DNA of 8,241 nucleotides, taken from the NCBI GenBank assembly GCA_003250275.1, contig QKGW01000132.1, positions 1 through 8,241 on the forward strand, written 5' to 3'. The DNA is from Alphaproteobacteria bacterium. GTDB taxonomy: Bacteria; Pseudomonadota; Alphaproteobacteria; Rhodospirillales; Rhodospirillaceae. Shown here piece after piece: positions 7,544 to 8,241 of this stretch; the stretch's first letter is position 1; each line of letters opens with the position of its first letter. Both the position numbers and the translations under genes were made by a program. The notes below the pieces were generated by a model. It searched no databases, was not told the origin of the DNA, and saw only the letters and a program-made list of their open reading frames with translations.

Positions 7544-8241
7544 ATGAGCGCGTTTCTCGAAGCCCTGTCCCGTCAGGTCCTGCTCTGCGACGGCGGCATG
7601 GGGTCGCTGGTCCAGGCCCTCGACCTCTCCGTCGACGAGGATTTTCTCGGCAAGGAGAACTGCACCGAGGTGCTGGTGCTCTCGCGCCCCGACGTGATCC
7701 GCGATATCCACGCGCGCTATTTCGCCGCCGGGGCCGACTGCGTCGAGACCGACACCTTCGGCGGCTCGGCGGTGACGCTCGCCGAGTTCGGCCTGCAGGA
7801 TCGCGCGTTCGAGATCAACAAGCGCGCCGCCGAGATCGCGCGCGAGGCGGCGGAAGGCTTCGCCGACGGCCGCGCGCGCTTCGTCGTCGGCTCGATCGGG
7901 CCGGGCACCAAGCTGCCGAGCCTCGGCCACATCGCCTACGACGCGCTCGAAGCCGGGTTCAAGGTGCAGTGCGACGGCCTGATCGCGGGCGGTGCGGACG
8001 TTTTCCTGATCGAGACCTGCCAGGACCCGCTCCAGATCAAGGCCGCGGTCAACGCCGCCAAGCTCGCCAACGCCGCCGCCGCCGCGAAGCTGCCGATCTT
8101 CGTGCAGGTGACGGTGGAGACCACCGGCACCCTGCTCGTCGGCGCGGAGATCGCCGCCGCCGCGACCGCGCTCCAGGCGCTCGGCATCGACAGCCTCGGC
8201 CTCAACTGCGCCACCGGCCCGGCGGAGATGGCGAAGCACGT
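7544..8241 (+). CDS. metH: Methionine synthase (cobalamin-dependent), N-terminal homocysteine-binding domain; 3' end beyond window
   Basis: MetH transfers the methyl group of 5-methyl-THF, through cobalamin, to homocysteine. The first 232 codons are present and belong to the homocysteine-binding TIM barrel. The N-terminal block LLCDGGMGSLVQ (13-24), the following ADCVETDTFGGS (64-75), GSIGPGTKLPSLG (116-128) and IETCQDP (156-162) are family-like. LNCATGP (220-226) holds Cys222, the first of three expected zinc-ligand cysteines; the other pair would lie past the edge. The ATG has GGAAGG 7 nt upstream and lies 3 nt after metF, so it is the third gene of the sahR operon. Full MetH is about 1,150-1,250 residues, but many alphaproteobacteria split it, with this domain as a separate protein of about 350. 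The window cannot tell which applies. Cobalamin, folate and reactivation domains are not visible here. Confidence 0.93.
   Translation, partial: MSAFLEALSRQVLLCDGGMGSLVQALDLSVDEDFLGKENCTEVLVLSRPDVIRDIHARYFAAGADCVETDTFGGSAVTLAEFGLQDRAFEINKRAAEIAREAAEGFADGRARFVVGSIGPGTKLPSLGHIAYDALEAGFKVQCDGLIAGGADVFLIETCQDPLQIKAAVNAAKLANAAAAAKLPIFVQVTVETTGTLLVGAEIAAAATALQALGIDSLGLNCATGPAEMAKH

Noticed and set aside
6611..8239. Minus-strand open frame (about 542 codons) opposite metF and metH
   Set aside because: It spans two well-recognised genes and their junction, and its product is an Arg/Ala/Glu/Gly-rich shadow without a motif.

Overview
The window is GC-rich, densely coding chromosomal DNA. It most resembles an autotrophy-capable alphaproteobacterium, with Rhodospirillales the best guess. 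The clues are a form II RuBisCO close to the remembered Rhodospirillum rubrum enzyme, a phosphoribulokinase of the alphaproteobacterial type, an MlaA-MlaC gene pair, and a SahR-metF-metH methionine cluster. Taxonomy is inferred from remembered sequences, not from a search.

Layout: (1) 1-2087, minus strand: a Calvin-cycle pair, cbbM (form II RuBisCO large subunit) followed 23 nt later by a phosphoribulokinase gene that runs off the left edge. (2) 2088-2212: a divergent intergenic region with a short direct repeat and a 10-bp palindrome. (3) 2213-3898, plus strand: ettA, the ABC-F translation factor. (4) 3921-3952: a perfect terminator hairpin between convergent genes. (5) 3976-5444, minus strand: mlaA then mlaC, two parts of outer-membrane lipid-asymmetry maintenance. 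mlaC carries a frameshift in a run of four G and mlaA has no lipobox cysteine. (6) 5445-5687: a divergent regulatory region. (7) 5688-8241, plus strand: a tight operon of sahR (an ArsR-type winged helix fused to a methyltransferase-like sensor), metF and the start of metH. sahR and metF overlap by ATGA, and metF and metH are 3 nt apart.

The cbbM-prk pair supplies the two steps unique to the Calvin cycle: prk makes ribulose-1,5-bisphosphate and CbbM carboxylates it. The sahR-metF-metH operon remakes methionine from homocysteine using 5-methyl-THF. A 24-bp imperfect palindrome sits directly on the sahR promoter, which fits the published model of SahR as a repressor released by S-adenosylhomocysteine.

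I see no mobile element, CRISPR array, tRNA or rRNA, and nothing I would call an undescribed system. The points most worth checking are the mlaC frameshift, the Thr-to-Gly change in RuBisCO loop 6, the missing MlaA lipobox, and the SahR operator.
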